From: Bacteroidia bacterium
GTDB taxonomy: Bacteria > Bacteroidota > Bacteroidia > B-17B0 > Aurantibacillaceae
Length of the DNA stretch: 64,000 bases
NCBI GenBank assembly: GCA_016787445.1
Contig: JAEUTQ010000038.1
Location: 1 to 64,000 of the forward strand
Reading direction: 5' to 3'
The notes under the pieces were generated by a model, which saw only the letters and a list, made by a program, of their open reading frames with translations, did not search any database and had not been told where the DNA came from. Positions 7,929 through 16,642 of this stretch are shown here, in pieces (positions within the stretch are counted from its first letter, which is position 1; the number at the start of each line of letters is the position of its first letter). Both the position numbers and the translations under genes were made by a program.

Positions 7929-10718
7929 TTATTTTGCCGGTTGCATTGCTTCAACAGTAATGTTCAACTTCACGTTTTCACCCACTGTTAAGCCACCACC
8001 AATATTGTATTCGCTACGGCTGATAGCACCGCGTGCTTCGAAACCTGCGATGTTATATTTACCGTGATCACCGTAATCTTGCATTGAAGTTCCCATGTAA
8101 TTAAAATACAATTCGAAATCCTTCGTTACACCTTTTAAAGTTAATTTACCTTTTGCGATATAAGCGTATTCAGCAGCTGCATCTTCATCCTTTACGATTT
8201 CAGAAGCTTCGAATGTTGCTGTTTTATATTTAGCTGTTTCGAATAATTCAGGTTTTTCTTTTAAGTGACCATCACGCATTGAATTTTGAGTATTGATTGA
8301 CTCCATATTCATAACGATAAAGATTTTTGGTCCGTTAGCATTTTGTAAGTTAACATAACCGCTATCGATTTGAATTGTACCTTTCACATCCGTAACAACG
8401 TTACGTACACTGAAAGCAATCGAACTATGAGAAGCATCTACTTCATAAGCACCGTTTAATTCATCGATGCTCTTTTTATTAGCATTCATGATGCTATCGC
8501 ATTGTTCTTTGCTGGTACAAGTATATTCTTGTCCGTTAATGTTACACTTAATTACTTCTTCAGTCACCATTCCCTTTTCGCAGCATTCTCCACCTTCACC
8601 ACCTGTAACAGCGATATAAGGAGCGATAACTAAAGAAACGATACTCATTAATTTAATTAAGATATTCATAGATGGACCTGAAGTATCCTTGAATGGATCA
8701 CCAACTGTATCACCAGTTACAGATGCTTTGTGTGGTTCAGATTTTTTGTAGAACATCTCACCATTAATTAAAACACCTTTTTCGAAAGATTTCTTAGCGT
8801 TATCCCAAGCACCACCGGCATTATTTTGGAAAATACCTAATAACACACCTGATACAGTAACACCTGCTAATAAACCGCCTAATACTTCAGGACCGAAAAT
8901 GAAACCAACGATTACCGGAGTAATTAAAGCGATAGCGCCCGGCATCATCATTTCACGGATAGAAGCTTTTGTAGAAATAGCCACACATTTTTCATACTCA
9001 GGTTTTGCTTTGTATTCCATGATACCAGGAATTTCGCGGAACTGACGACGAACTTCTTGCACCATGTCCATTGCAGCACGACCTACAGCAGCAATTGCTA
9101 AAGCCGAGAAGATAAATGGAATCATTGCACCAACAAATAAACCTGCTAATACATTGGCTTTATAAATATCGATAGCAGAAATTCCTGCTACACCAACGAA
9201 CGCTGCGAATAAAGCTAATGAAGTTAAAGCTGCAGAAGCAATAGCAAAACCTTTACCGGTTGCTGCAGTGGTGTTACCAACTGCATCTAAATTATCTGTA
9301 CGCTCACGAACTTCAGGAGGTAACTGACTCATCTCAGCAATACCACCTGCGTTATCAGCAATCGGACCGAAAGCATCAATTGCTAATTGCATAGCAGCAG
9401 TTGCCATCATACCCGCAGCAGCGATAGCCACACCGTATAAACCTGCGAAATAATAAGAACTCATGATACCTGCAGCTAATACAATTGTAGGAACAACAGT
9501 AGATTCCATACCAACTGATAAACCACCGATAATATTTGTAGCGTGTCCGGTTGCAGATTTTTGAATGATAGAATTTACCGGACGCTTACCCATTGCGGTA
9601 TAGTATTCAGTAATCCAACTCATGATTGCTCCTACGATAGAACCAATTAAAATAGCAATGAAAACACTCATACTGGTGAATTCATAACCACGTAAGCTAA
9701 GAGTTTCAGGCAACATCCATTTTACTAAAGGATAAGATGCAACAACGGTTAATACGATAGAAATGATGTTACCAAGATTTAACGCGTTTTGTACAGAATC
9801 CTTTTCACCCTTCACACGAACAAACATGGTACCGATGATAGAGAAAATAATTCCCAGACCTGCAATTAACATTGGTAATAAAATCGGAGAAAGACCATTG
9901 AATTTATCGCCGGTTGCATCAATTTCCTGACCTAATACCATTGTCGCTAAAATGGTAGCTACATAAGAACCGAATAAATCGGCACCCATACCTGCAACGT
10001 CACCTACGTTATCACCTACGTTATCGGCAATAGTAGCAGGGTTACGAACGTCATCTTCAGGAATACCTGCTTCAACTTTACCTACTAAGTCAGCTCCTAC
10101 GTCAGCAGCCTTTGTATAAATACCACCACCAACACGTGCAAATAACGCGATAGATTCAGCACCTAAAGAAAAACCTGTTAATACTTCGATCGCACGTTGC
10201 ATACCTTCGCCGGTAACGCTATCCACAAACATTCCGTAGAATACGATAAATAAACCACCTAATCCAAACACAGCTAAACCGGCAACACCTAATCCCATTA
10301 CAGTACCACCTGTAAAAGATACTTTTAAAGCTTGTGCTAAAGAAGTACGTGCTGCTTGTGTAGTACGAACGTTAGCTTTTGTAGCCACCTTCATACCAAT
10401 ATATCCTGCAGTTGCAGAAAAAACGGCACCAATAATAAATGCAACAGCAATAATCCAGTGTGAGTGGATTTCGCGGCCATTTACTTCATGAATTGTACCG
10501 CTCCATCCTAAAAGGATAGCTGCTACAACTACGAAATAACCTAAAACTTTCCATTCAGCTTTCAAAAAAGCCATAGCGCCTGAGGCAATATAACCTGCAA
10601 GCTCTTTCATATTGGCATCACCGGCATCTTGTTTACTAACCCAAGCCGATTTTACTGCCATTACTAACAAACCGATAATTCCAAGTACAGGAATCAAATA
10701 AATAACGTTCTCGTTCAT
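7929..10718 (-). CDS. hppA: Membrane-bound pyrophosphatase (HppA) fused to a C-terminal YceI domain
   Basis: Residues 1-~705 form an ion-pumping membrane pyrophosphatase with about 16 membrane segments. The PPi-binding motif [11 protein letters not shown] is at 206-216 and DNVGDNVGD at 232-240; [10 protein letters not shown], with Ala at the diagnostic position, suggests the K+-dependent class. H+ versus Na+ specificity cannot be fixed by eye. The usual protein ends near residue 710-750. Here a cysteine-rich linker (about 706-754, with [16 protein letters not shown] and EQCDS) leads into a complete YceI-like lipocalin domain (755-929: [44 protein letters not shown]). Family topology places the C terminus outside the cytosol, so YceI would be periplasmic, its usual location. 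A -7 element lies 20 bases upstream. Confidence 0.93.
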   Translation of the reverse strand: MNENVIYLIPVLGIIGLLVMAVKSAWVSKQDAGDANMKELAGYIASGAMAFLKAEWKVLGYFVVVAAILLGWSGTIHEVNGREIHSHWIIAVAFIIGAVFSATAGYIGMKVATKANVRTTQAARTSLAQALKVSFTGGTVMGLGVAGLAVFGLGGLFIVFYGMFVDSVTGEGMQRAIEVLTGFSLGAESIALFARVGGGIYTKAADVGADLVGKVEAGIPEDDVRNPATIADNVGDNVGDVAGMGADLFGSYVATILATMVLGQEIDATGDKFNGLSPILLPMLIAGLGIIFSIIGTMFVRVKGEKDSVQNALNLGNIISIVLTVVASYPLVKWMLPETLSLRGYEFTSMSVFIAILIGSIVGAIMSWITEYYTAMGKRPVNSIIQKSATGHATNIIGGLSVGMESTVVPTIVLAAGIMSSYYFAGLYGVAIAAAGMMATAAMQLAIDAFGPIADNAGGIAEMSQLPPEVRERTDNLDAVGNTTAATGKGFAIASAALTSLALFAAFVGVAGISAIDIYKANVLAGLFVGAMIPFIFSALAIAAVGRAAMDMVQEVRRQFREIPGIMEYKAKPEYEKCVAISTKASIREMMMPGAIALITPVIVGFIFGPEVLGGLLAGVTVSGVLLGIFQNNAGGAWDNAKKSFEKGVLINGEMFYKKSEPHKASVTGDTVGDPFKDTSGPSMNILIKLMSIVSLVIAPYIAVTGGEGGECCEKGMVTEEVIKCNINGQEYTCTSKEQCDSIMNANKKSIDELNGAYEVDASHSSIAFSVRNVVTDVKGTIQIDSGYVNLQNANGPKIFIVMNMESINTQNSMRDGHLKEKPELFETAKYKTATFEASEIVKDEDAAAEYAYIAKGKLTLKGVTKDFELYFNYMGTSMQDYGDHGKYNIAGFEARGAISRSEYNIGGGLTVGENVKLNITVEAMQPAK

Positions 10719-10737
10719 AATTAATAATATAGGGGTG

Positions 10738-10745
10738 CAAAAATA
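10738..10745 (-). promoter_or_regulatory. -7 element for hppA
   Basis: CAAAAATA on the plus strand reads TATTTTTG on the minus strand and fits TAnnTTTG. The predicted transcription start gives a leader of about 15 bases before the hppA ATG at 10718. Confidence 0.55.
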
Positions 10746-10828
10746 GGAAAATTGTTGGAAATATGAAATTATATATTAATTTGTATATCAATTACTTACA
10801 TAAAATAGTGATTTAGGTCCTTTACCTT

Positions 10829-10836
10829 TATATTTG
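10829..10836 (+). promoter_or_regulatory. -7 element for the flavoprotein at 10848
   Basis: TATATTTG ends 11 bases before the ATG. With a start site three to five bases after the element, the 5' leader would be only about 7-9 bases. Confidence 0.6.
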
Positions 10837-10847
10837 CAGCACTTGCT

Positions 10848-12323
10848 ATGCAACACTTCGATTTAATAGTTATTGGCGGCGGTCCGAGCGGATATGCGGG
10901 GGCCATGCGTGCCATAGATTTTGGAAAGAAGGTATTATTAATCGAAAAGAAAAAAATTGGCGGTGCAGGCGTTTACGATGGCGTTCTTACTTCCAAAACT
11001 TTGTGGGAAAGTTCGATGAAAGTTGCTTCCATTCGCGAAACTATTCCGGATTACAAAATAAGTTATTCCGAATTGTCTAAAACAGTGAATGAAGCCGTGT
11101 TTGAACGTAAATCGCAAATGACGATTCACTTGCACTTGCTTCAAAAGTTCAGAAACCATTTATTTTTTTACGAAAAAGGAACGGCGGCATTCGTTGATAA
11201 ACATACCATACTCGTTACAAAAGAAGATGGTTCCAAAAAAGAATTTACGGCTGATCATATTTTAATTGCAACCGGAAGTCGACCTCGTATTCCGAATAAC
11301 ATAACAGTAGACGAACAAACCATCATTACAAGCGATGGAATTAAAAATTTAAAAACAATTCCGAAAAGTATTGTTGTTTTAGGTGCCGGTGTGATTGGTT
11401 GCGAATTTGCTACGATCTTTTCTAACCTCGGACAAACTAAAGTTTATTTAATTGATAAAGCCGAACGCATTTTACCTTTTGAAGACGAAGATGTGGCGAA
11501 AGTAGTCACGGATAATCTAACGTCGAATGGCGCCGTGGTTCATAGCGGTGCCTCATTAAAACGCATGGATATTAAGCCGGAGGGTGTCGAATACGAATTA
11601 TCCTATAAAGATGGAAGGATTGAAGTTTTAAGAGTAGAGAAAGCGCTGGTATCTATCGGACGCGTTCCTAATGTAGAAAATTTAGGTTTGGAAAACGCAG
11701 GTGTGAAATTAAATGAACGTGGTTGTGTTTGGGATGATGACACACAAACCAACATCAGTAATATTTATGTTGCCGGCGATGTAACAACCGAAATGGCATT
11801 AGTAAATGTAGGCGAGCGTGAGGCACGACATGCTGTTGTAAGAATGTTTGGTCCGACTATTAAACCTCTTTCGTATAAAAACATTTCGACCATCATGTTT
11901 TTAAATCCGGAAGTTGCAGCCGTTGGAATGAATGAACAAGAATGCAACGCCAAAGGAATTCCGCATAAAGTAGTAAAGCTCGATTATAGCACCAATGCGC
12001 GCGCCATTGCAATGCGAAAAACAAAAGGGTTTTTTAAGATTATTGTTACCAATGACAGCGGCATGCGCATATTAGGAATGCGTGTAGTTGGTGAACATGC
12101 GAGCAGTGCCATACAAGGTGTGGCTTATTTAATTCATACCAATCAGGGAATACGTGAACTCGCCGACATGATGCATCCGCATCCAAGTATCATTGAAGGT
12201 GTTCAGGAATGCTTACGTATGTTACTCAATAAATCCATTTACAAACCATACATCTTCAACGATCGTTTAAAATGTTACGTTTGTGAAAATGGCGTATGTA
12301 CACCAATCAATAGTTTGGTTTAA
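10848..12323 (+). CDS. FAD/NAD(P) oxidoreductase of the Lpd/SthA family lacking the redox disulfide
   Basis: Flavoprotein with the pyridine nucleotide-disulfide oxidoreductase layout: FAD Rossmann motif VIGGGPSGYAG at the N terminus, LIATGSRPRIP, NAD(P) Rossmann motif VLGAGVIGCEFA followed by an acidic strand end (LIDKAERIL, suggesting NAD), FAD motif NIYVAGDVT, and the C-terminal dimerisation domain with HPHPSIIEGVQE, which keeps the catalytic His-Glu pair. The active-site segment that reads GGTCLNVGCIPSK in dihydrolipoamide dehydrogenases is GGAGVYDGVLTSK here, so both redox cysteines are gone. Soluble transhydrogenase SthA also lacks one of them, so a transhydrogenase or diaphorase role is possible. 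The C terminus carries CYVCENGVC. No lipoyl-dehydrogenase complex genes are nearby. Confidence 0.85.
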   Translation: MQHFDLIVIGGGPSGYAGAMRAIDFGKKVLLIEKKKIGGAGVYDGVLTSKTLWESSMKVASIRETIPDYKISYSELSKTVNEAVFERKSQMTIHLHLLQKFRNHLFFYEKGTAAFVDKHTILVTKEDGSKKEFTADHILIATGSRPRIPNNITVDEQTIITSDGIKNLKTIPKSIVVLGAGVIGCEFATIFSNLGQTKVYLIDKAERILPFEDEDVAKVVTDNLTSNGAVVHSGASLKRMDIKPEGVEYELSYKDGRIEVLRVEKALVSIGRVPNVENLGLENAGVKLNERGCVWDDDTQTNISNIYVAGDVTTEMALVNVGEREARHAVVRMFGPTIKPLSYKNISTIMFLNPEVAAVGMNEQECNAKGIPHKVVKLDYSTNARAIAMRKTKGFFKIIVTNDSGMRILGMRVVGEHASSAIQGVAYLIHTNQGIRELADMMHPHPSIIEGVQECLRMLLNKSIYKPYIFNDRLKCYVCENGVCTPINSLV

Positions 12324-13762
12324 AATTCGAAAGTAAAAGCAGTACCGGATTTAACCTCGGTTCTTAATTTACCATCTAATTGCTCTGTTAAAGCTGTTAT
12401 TAGTTGCAAGCCTAATGTGGAAGGGTTCTTCAAATTTATTTTTCCTTTTATTCCGGAACCGTTATCAGAGACTTTTAATAAATAATGTGTCTTCGCGTTT
12501 TTTCGAGTGGCAAATAAAATATCAACGCGCCCTTTAGTTGTGTTCTTAAACGCATGTTTAAAAGAGTTAGAAAGAAGCTCATTGATGATAATGCCACACG
12601 GAATCGCTTTATCAATCTCAATAAAAGGTTCGCTCACCAAAACTTTCAGGTTTACTTTTATATCCTTATTGACACGGTAAGTAGAAGCAATAAAACTGAC
12701 CAATTCTTGTAAGTACTCCTTAATATTAATTTGCGATAAATTCTTTGATCGGTATAAAAGCTCGTGTATGATCGCCATTGACTTTATTCGGCCAATGCTC
12801 TCTGTATACTTTTCCTTTGCTTCCGAATCGTTGATTTTCTCCGCCTGTAAATTCAGTAAACTGGAAACGATTTGCAAATTGTTCTTGACCCGATGATGAA
12901 TTTCCTTAATCAAAAATTCTTTTTCGTTAAGCGAAGATTTTAATTTTTCTTCGATGTTCTTTCTTTCCAAAAAAGCAGGAATGGAAATTGCATCGCTCTT
13001 TTTTTCTCGTTTTGCCTTCTTGAGATATTCATCGATCTTATGAGGCGGCGCCATAATAAATGTACAATGCTTATCGCCCTTTGCTCTGCAAGAAATCTCA
13101 ACCGCCGTTAATGGAACACCAAAACTTTCCTGACACCAACCGCTGGAATAACCGGAATTCATAATGCAAACTGAAGTTTTTGATTTTTTACCGGCTCTTA
13201 TCCAACTATCGGCCTCAAACGAAAACGGATGATTATACTTAAGGAAATAATTTTCATCCGGACTTGGTTTACTTTCAGGAAGAATATCAACAAATGCCCA
13301 ACCGGAATAAGCAAAGTGAACCGGTCCGGCAGACAACTTACTGATTGGATCTTTCAACTTCATTTTCTTGTGGAAGTTTTTAGCATCTTCCATTCCGATT
13401 AAGTGCGCTAAATCAAATAAAATATTCTTTGCAATTCCAATCGCTTCATCCTCGCCTCTGTTGCTATATAATTGAACAAATGAATTTAAAAACTCATAAG
13501 AAAGCGCCGAAGCCCGCACCAGCACATAACGTTGATCGTTGATTTCAATAGTACCTTCTGAGGGGGAAAATTTTAAATTCTTGAAATATTCTCCTACAAT
13601 TGATTCCGCTTGTTCGAAAACCGGCTTGAAATTCTCTGGGGCACTAACTTTTGGCTTACTATCGGGGACTGTTGAGGATTGCTTTAATTTTAAATTCTCC
13701 TTTCTGAGTTCTCTAATCTCAGCTTCAAGCAATTTTATCTTTTTATTAAGGTTATCAGCCAT
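12320..13762 (-). CDS. Cytosolic sensor histidine kinase with V4R domain
   Basis: A 480-residue kinase with no membrane segment. A short coiled coil (residues 1-30) precedes an XylR-N/V4R ligand-binding module (about 45-240; V4R core GYSSGWCQESFG, then EISCRAKGDKHCTF with conserved cysteines). A coiled linker leads to a HisKA_2-type phosphoacceptor helix, IKEIHHRVKNNLQ (His289/290), and a C-terminal HATPase (N box INELLSNSFKHAF, G box DNGSGI). V4R domains bind small hydrophobic molecules in related regulators; the ligand here is unknown. No response regulator is next to it, so its partner is elsewhere. It overlaps the convergent flavoprotein gene by four bases. Confidence 0.88.
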   Translation of the reverse strand: MADNLNKKIKLLEAEIRELRKENLKLKQSSTVPDSKPKVSAPENFKPVFEQAESIVGEYFKNLKFSPSEGTIEINDQRYVLVRASALSYEFLNSFVQLYSNRGEDEAIGIAKNILFDLAHLIGMEDAKNFHKKMKLKDPISKLSAGPVHFAYSGWAFVDILPESKPSPDENYFLKYNHPFSFEADSWIRAGKKSKTSVCIMNSGYSSGWCQESFGVPLTAVEISCRAKGDKHCTFIMAPPHKIDEYLKKAKREKKSDAISIPAFLERKNIEEKLKSSLNEKEFLIKEIHHRVKNNLQIVSSLLNLQAEKINDSEAKEKYTESIGRIKSMAIIHELLYRSKNLSQINIKEYLQELVSFIASTYRVNKDIKVNLKVLVSEPFIEIDKAIPCGIIINELLSNSFKHAFKNTTKGRVDILFATRKNAKTHYLLKVSDNGSGIKGKINLKNPSTLGLQLITALTEQLDGKLRTEVKSGTAFTFEF

Positions 13763-13834
13763 TTAAATTTATCCCTAAAACAAGAACCTTAGTACTTTAT
13801 AATACTAAAATACTAATTATTTTATAATTAAAGT

Positions 13835-13842
13835 TATTTTTG
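13835..13842 (+). promoter_or_regulatory. -7 element for the CDICGC barrel gene
   Basis: TATTTTTG fits TAnnTTTG and lies 25 bases before the TTG start at 13868, implying a leader of about 20 bases. It supports the TTG as the real start, because no in-frame ATG lies between it and the signal peptide. Confidence 0.5.
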
Positions 13843-13867
13843 CAGGCTTTATCAATCGCTATCCGTA

Positions 13868-14878
13868 TTGTGCCGTAACTTTATATTTACTCTAATTTGG
13901 CTGGTGTTTTTTGCCTACTCTGGTAATGCATGTGATATTTGTGGCTGTTTTATGGGCATAACACCTTACGACAATCAAAGCCAAATCTCTTTTTTACATA
14001 GGTACAGGGTTTTTAACGGCTACCGTGAATATAATCAACACAGCTCTTTATTTCCACAAGGCGCTTATAAAACAACACACGCCGGACATGAATTTAAGCA
14101 GGATAGTTTGCGAACCTATTCATCAAAAGATTTTGAATCTTACAAAAGCTTTGAATTACGTTTTAAATATTTTATCCATAAGCGTATTGAGATTAACTCT
14201 ATTGTGCCATTTAATCATAATAAAAGTAAGGAAGATAACATATCAAACTCCATTTCCGGAATGGGAGATCCTACACTTTTAATTGGCTATCATTTGGTAC
14301 AGAAGGCGGATTTCCAAGTTTTACAGCAACGTTTAATTATTGGTGGCGGAATTAAATTTCCTGTGGGAAATTTTAAACAAACAAATGCTCTCAACAATCG
14401 AATAGACTTACTACAACAAGTTGGAACAGGCAGTTTTGATTACATAACGTATATAAATTATGTATTAGGGTATAAAAAATCAGGGTTTAGTTTCAATTGC
14501 ATGTATAAACTTAATGGGCATAACTCATATAATGAAAAGATTTGCAATAGTGTTTCTTCTTATCTCAATATATTCTATAAATTAAAAACAAAGAATTTAA
14601 TATTTATTCCGGCCATTAATACCTATTACGAATATTGCGAAGGCTTATTAATAAACAACATACTACAATCAGGCACTAGTATGAATTGCTTATTAGCCGG
14701 ACCCGGGATGGATGTTTACTATAAAAATTTCAGTTTAACTTGTTCTTATCAGTTTAATATGTTTGAAAAAACTGAAATGGGAAATTTGAAGAATGCCGGC
14801 CGCCTTATTGCCGGCCTAAGCTATAACTTTAACCAAAGACACTATTTACTGAGCAGGAAAGTTAAGTCACACGAATAG
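13868..14878 (+). CDS. Outer-membrane beta-barrel protein with N-terminal CDICGC motif
   Basis: A 336-residue predicted outer-membrane protein. A signal peptide (residues 1-~21) ends just before CDICGCFMGITPY, so the mature protein would begin with a cysteine cluster. The rest alternates in the way of amphipathic strands, with ISGMGDPTLLIGYHL and RLIIGGGIKFPVG, and ends in aromatic/Gly strands (AGLSYNF). This resembles a family of Bacteroidota transporter-like barrels of unknown substrate; the Cys cluster might bind a metal or accept a modification. Translation starts at TTG. The 3' end overlaps the convergent aldose epimerase gene by 17 bases. Confidence 0.7.
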   Translation: MCRNFIFTLIWLVFFAYSGNACDICGCFMGITPYDNQSQISFLHRYRVFNGYREYNQHSSLFPQGAYKTTHAGHEFKQDSLRTYSSKDFESYKSFELRFKYFIHKRIEINSIVPFNHNKSKEDNISNSISGMGDPTLLIGYHLVQKADFQVLQQRLIIGGGIKFPVGNFKQTNALNNRIDLLQQVGTGSFDYITYINYVLGYKKSGFSFNCMYKLNGHNSYNEKICNSVSSYLNIFYKLKTKNLIFIPAINTYYEYCEGLLINNILQSGTSMNCLLAGPGMDVYYKNFSLTCSYQFNMFEKTEMGNLKNAGRLIAGLSYNFNQRHYLLSRKVKSHE

Positions 14879-15734
14879 TGTAATTAACGTTCTTTGATGA
14901 GATCTTAGGCACAACTATTACGCCTTCCTTTTCCTTTAATTTTCCAGTAGCTTGCAATGAATCTGTAACACCATACCAAGGCTCTAAACAAACAAACTTA
15001 TCACATCCTTTTTTTGTCCATATACCAAAATAAGGCCAATCCTTACAAATCAGCTCGATTACATTCTTCGATTTTTTTGATTTGAGTCTGATGCTGTTAA
15101 TCTGATTGTTTTTGAAAACCAAAGCATCATTATTGAAAAGCTCAACACTTAGAGGCAATACACCCCTATCAAGATCGATATTATAAGTACTGCCGCTGAG
15201 TAAACCGTCTTGCAATCGCTCCGCAGTTAAACGAGTCAGTCCGTCTATTTCTAAATAGTAATCGTGTATATTTTCATCGCTGAATCGCGTAGTTGAAAAT
15301 CCCGGATGCGCGCCGATACTAAATAATAATTCTTTATTATCCGGATTGAATATCTTATAAGACACGTTGAGCGTATTGTCTGTTAAAGTATACGCTATGA
15401 TTAGCGAGAAGTGGAACGGAAATAATTCAAGGGAAGTTTCATCAGCCGTAAGTTCAAATTTCAAACAACTATTAGATTGCTCTATTAAAACAAACTCTTT
15501 GTCGCGAGCGAAACCATGCTGACTTAAAACATAATTATTGCCATTATACTCAGTACAGCCATTTTTTAATCGTCCAACTATAGGAAATAATACCGGAGCG
15601 AATCGTGGCCAAATATCCTTACTGGCTTGCCATAATAATTCATTTCCGTCGGAGGTTAATAACGAATTTAACTCCGCGCCAAATGAATTAACTTTAACTT
15701 CCAGAAAACTATTATTGATAGAATAAACCGCCAT
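14862..15734 (-). CDS. Aldose 1-epimerase family protein
   Basis: A 290-residue galactose mutarotase-fold protein of the LacX/YeaD-like branch. Seen: the N-terminal SFGAELNSL, an LFPIVGRLKNG segment, the conserved His in SQHGFARDKEF, a second His in IGAHPGFS, and a terminal CLEPWYGVTDS with the acidic residue expected near the active site. Likely interconverts sugar anomers; substrate unknown. It is the last gene of a compact minus-strand operon and overlaps the preceding DUF493 gene by one base. Confidence 0.87.
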   Translation of the reverse strand: MAVYSINNSFLEVKVNSFGAELNSLLTSDGNELLWQASKDIWPRFAPVLFPIVGRLKNGCTEYNGNNYVLSQHGFARDKEFVLIEQSNSCLKFELTADETSLELFPFHFSLIIAYTLTDNTLNVSYKIFNPDNKELLFSIGAHPGFSTTRFSDENIHDYYLEIDGLTRLTAERLQDGLLSGSTYNIDLDRGVLPLSVELFNNDALVFKNNQINSIRLKSKKSKNVIELICKDWPYFGIWTKKGCDKFVCLEPWYGVTDSLQATGKLKEKEGVIVVPKISSKNVNYTIRVT

Positions 15735-16006
15735 TATAAAAACATAACACCTTCAATGTCGGACGCCTTACTGTATATGTCTATGATTTCATCCGTACTC
15801 ATTACGACTTCTTTCACAGTAATACTAATGTATTTTCCTTTATCACTCTCTTTTGTATAGATCTCAGCATCGCCGCCAAACAGATTTTCGATGAGTGCGA
15901 TTTTGCGATGTTCGGCACTCATAATAAATTTAAACATATACACAGAGGGATATGTTTGCGTTTCGTTTAACTTCTTTCTTAGTTCTTCGAAATTTACCTT
16001 GCTCAT
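15734..16006 (-). CDS. DUF493 (YbeD-like) family protein
   Basis: A 90-residue protein with the ferredoxin-like alpha/beta pattern of DUF493: FEELRKKLNETQTYPSVYMF, then SDKGKYISITVKEVVMSTDEI and an IDIYSKASDIEGVMFL ending. In E. coli the homologue YbeD lies beside lipB, and the fold resembles small regulatory domains; a molecular role is not established. It overlaps both operon neighbours (four bases with lysE-like, one with the epimerase), so translation is coupled. Confidence 0.85.
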   Translation of the reverse strand: MSKVNFEELRKKLNETQTYPSVYMFKFIMSAEHRKIALIENLFGGDAEIYTKESDKGKYISITVKEVVMSTDEIIDIYSKASDIEGVMFL

Positions 16007-16641
16007 TTATGCCAAAAAAAGTGATTATAAATTAATACGATACCAAATAGAATTAATGCCGCACCTGTTACGTGATTAATTGTCGACATAATTTTATCAG
16101 TAAGAAACTTTTTGATTTTACCAGCTAAAAACACCTTGAATAATTCAACCATCAATACCAACCCTAATACAATCGAAAAATAAATTATCATTTTTATCAT
16201 TGAATAGTCGAATGTTTTCCCAACAGCAGTAACGTTACCTAACCATAAAAACCACACTGCGGGATTAAACAAGTTCATGAAAAATCCCTTTAATATTAAC
16301 GTTAATGGTGAAGGCACTTTTATCTCAATACTCTCCTCTGATTTTGTTACCGGCTTTTTGAAATAAAATGCTCCGAAAACAATTAAGATAATTCCCGCCA
16401 CAATTCCTGCGAAGCGCTGGTTCTTTTCATCCTGCAAAAAATTAACGGCACCAAAGTGCACCATGGCAATAATAATCATGCAAACAAATAAATCAGAAAA
16501 CACAACGCCAGCTGCTAATAACGCTCCAGGTTTGTAACCATGTTTAATACCGGTATTAATTAATGCAAAAAATGCCGGACCAAACGAAAAGGTCAAAAGA
16601 ATAACAATGATGATGGTTTGATATATGAGACTTAAAATCAA
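16003..16641 (-). CDS. LysE family amino-acid exporter
   Basis: A 212-residue membrane protein with about six hydrophobic segments and the LysE/RhtB signature: an N-terminal FGPAFFALINTGIKHG (the family's G-P-x3 motif), a second helix GVVFSDLFVCMIIIAM, and the loop FFMNLFNPAVWFLWLG, which carries the conserved N-P of the fourth helix. It probably exports an amino acid or related metabolite; the substrate is not predictable. It sits one base after the GH3 gene and overlaps DUF493. Confidence 0.88.
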   Translation of the reverse strand: MILSLIYQTIIIVILLTFSFGPAFFALINTGIKHGYKPGALLAAGVVFSDLFVCMIIIAMVHFGAVNFLQDEKNQRFAGIVAGIILIVFGAFYFKKPVTKSEESIEIKVPSPLTLILKGFFMNLFNPAVWFLWLGNVTAVGKTFDYSMIKMIIYFSIVLGLVLMVELFKVFLAGKIKKFLTDKIMSTINHVTGAALILFGIVLIYNHFFWHK

Positions 16642-16642
16642 A

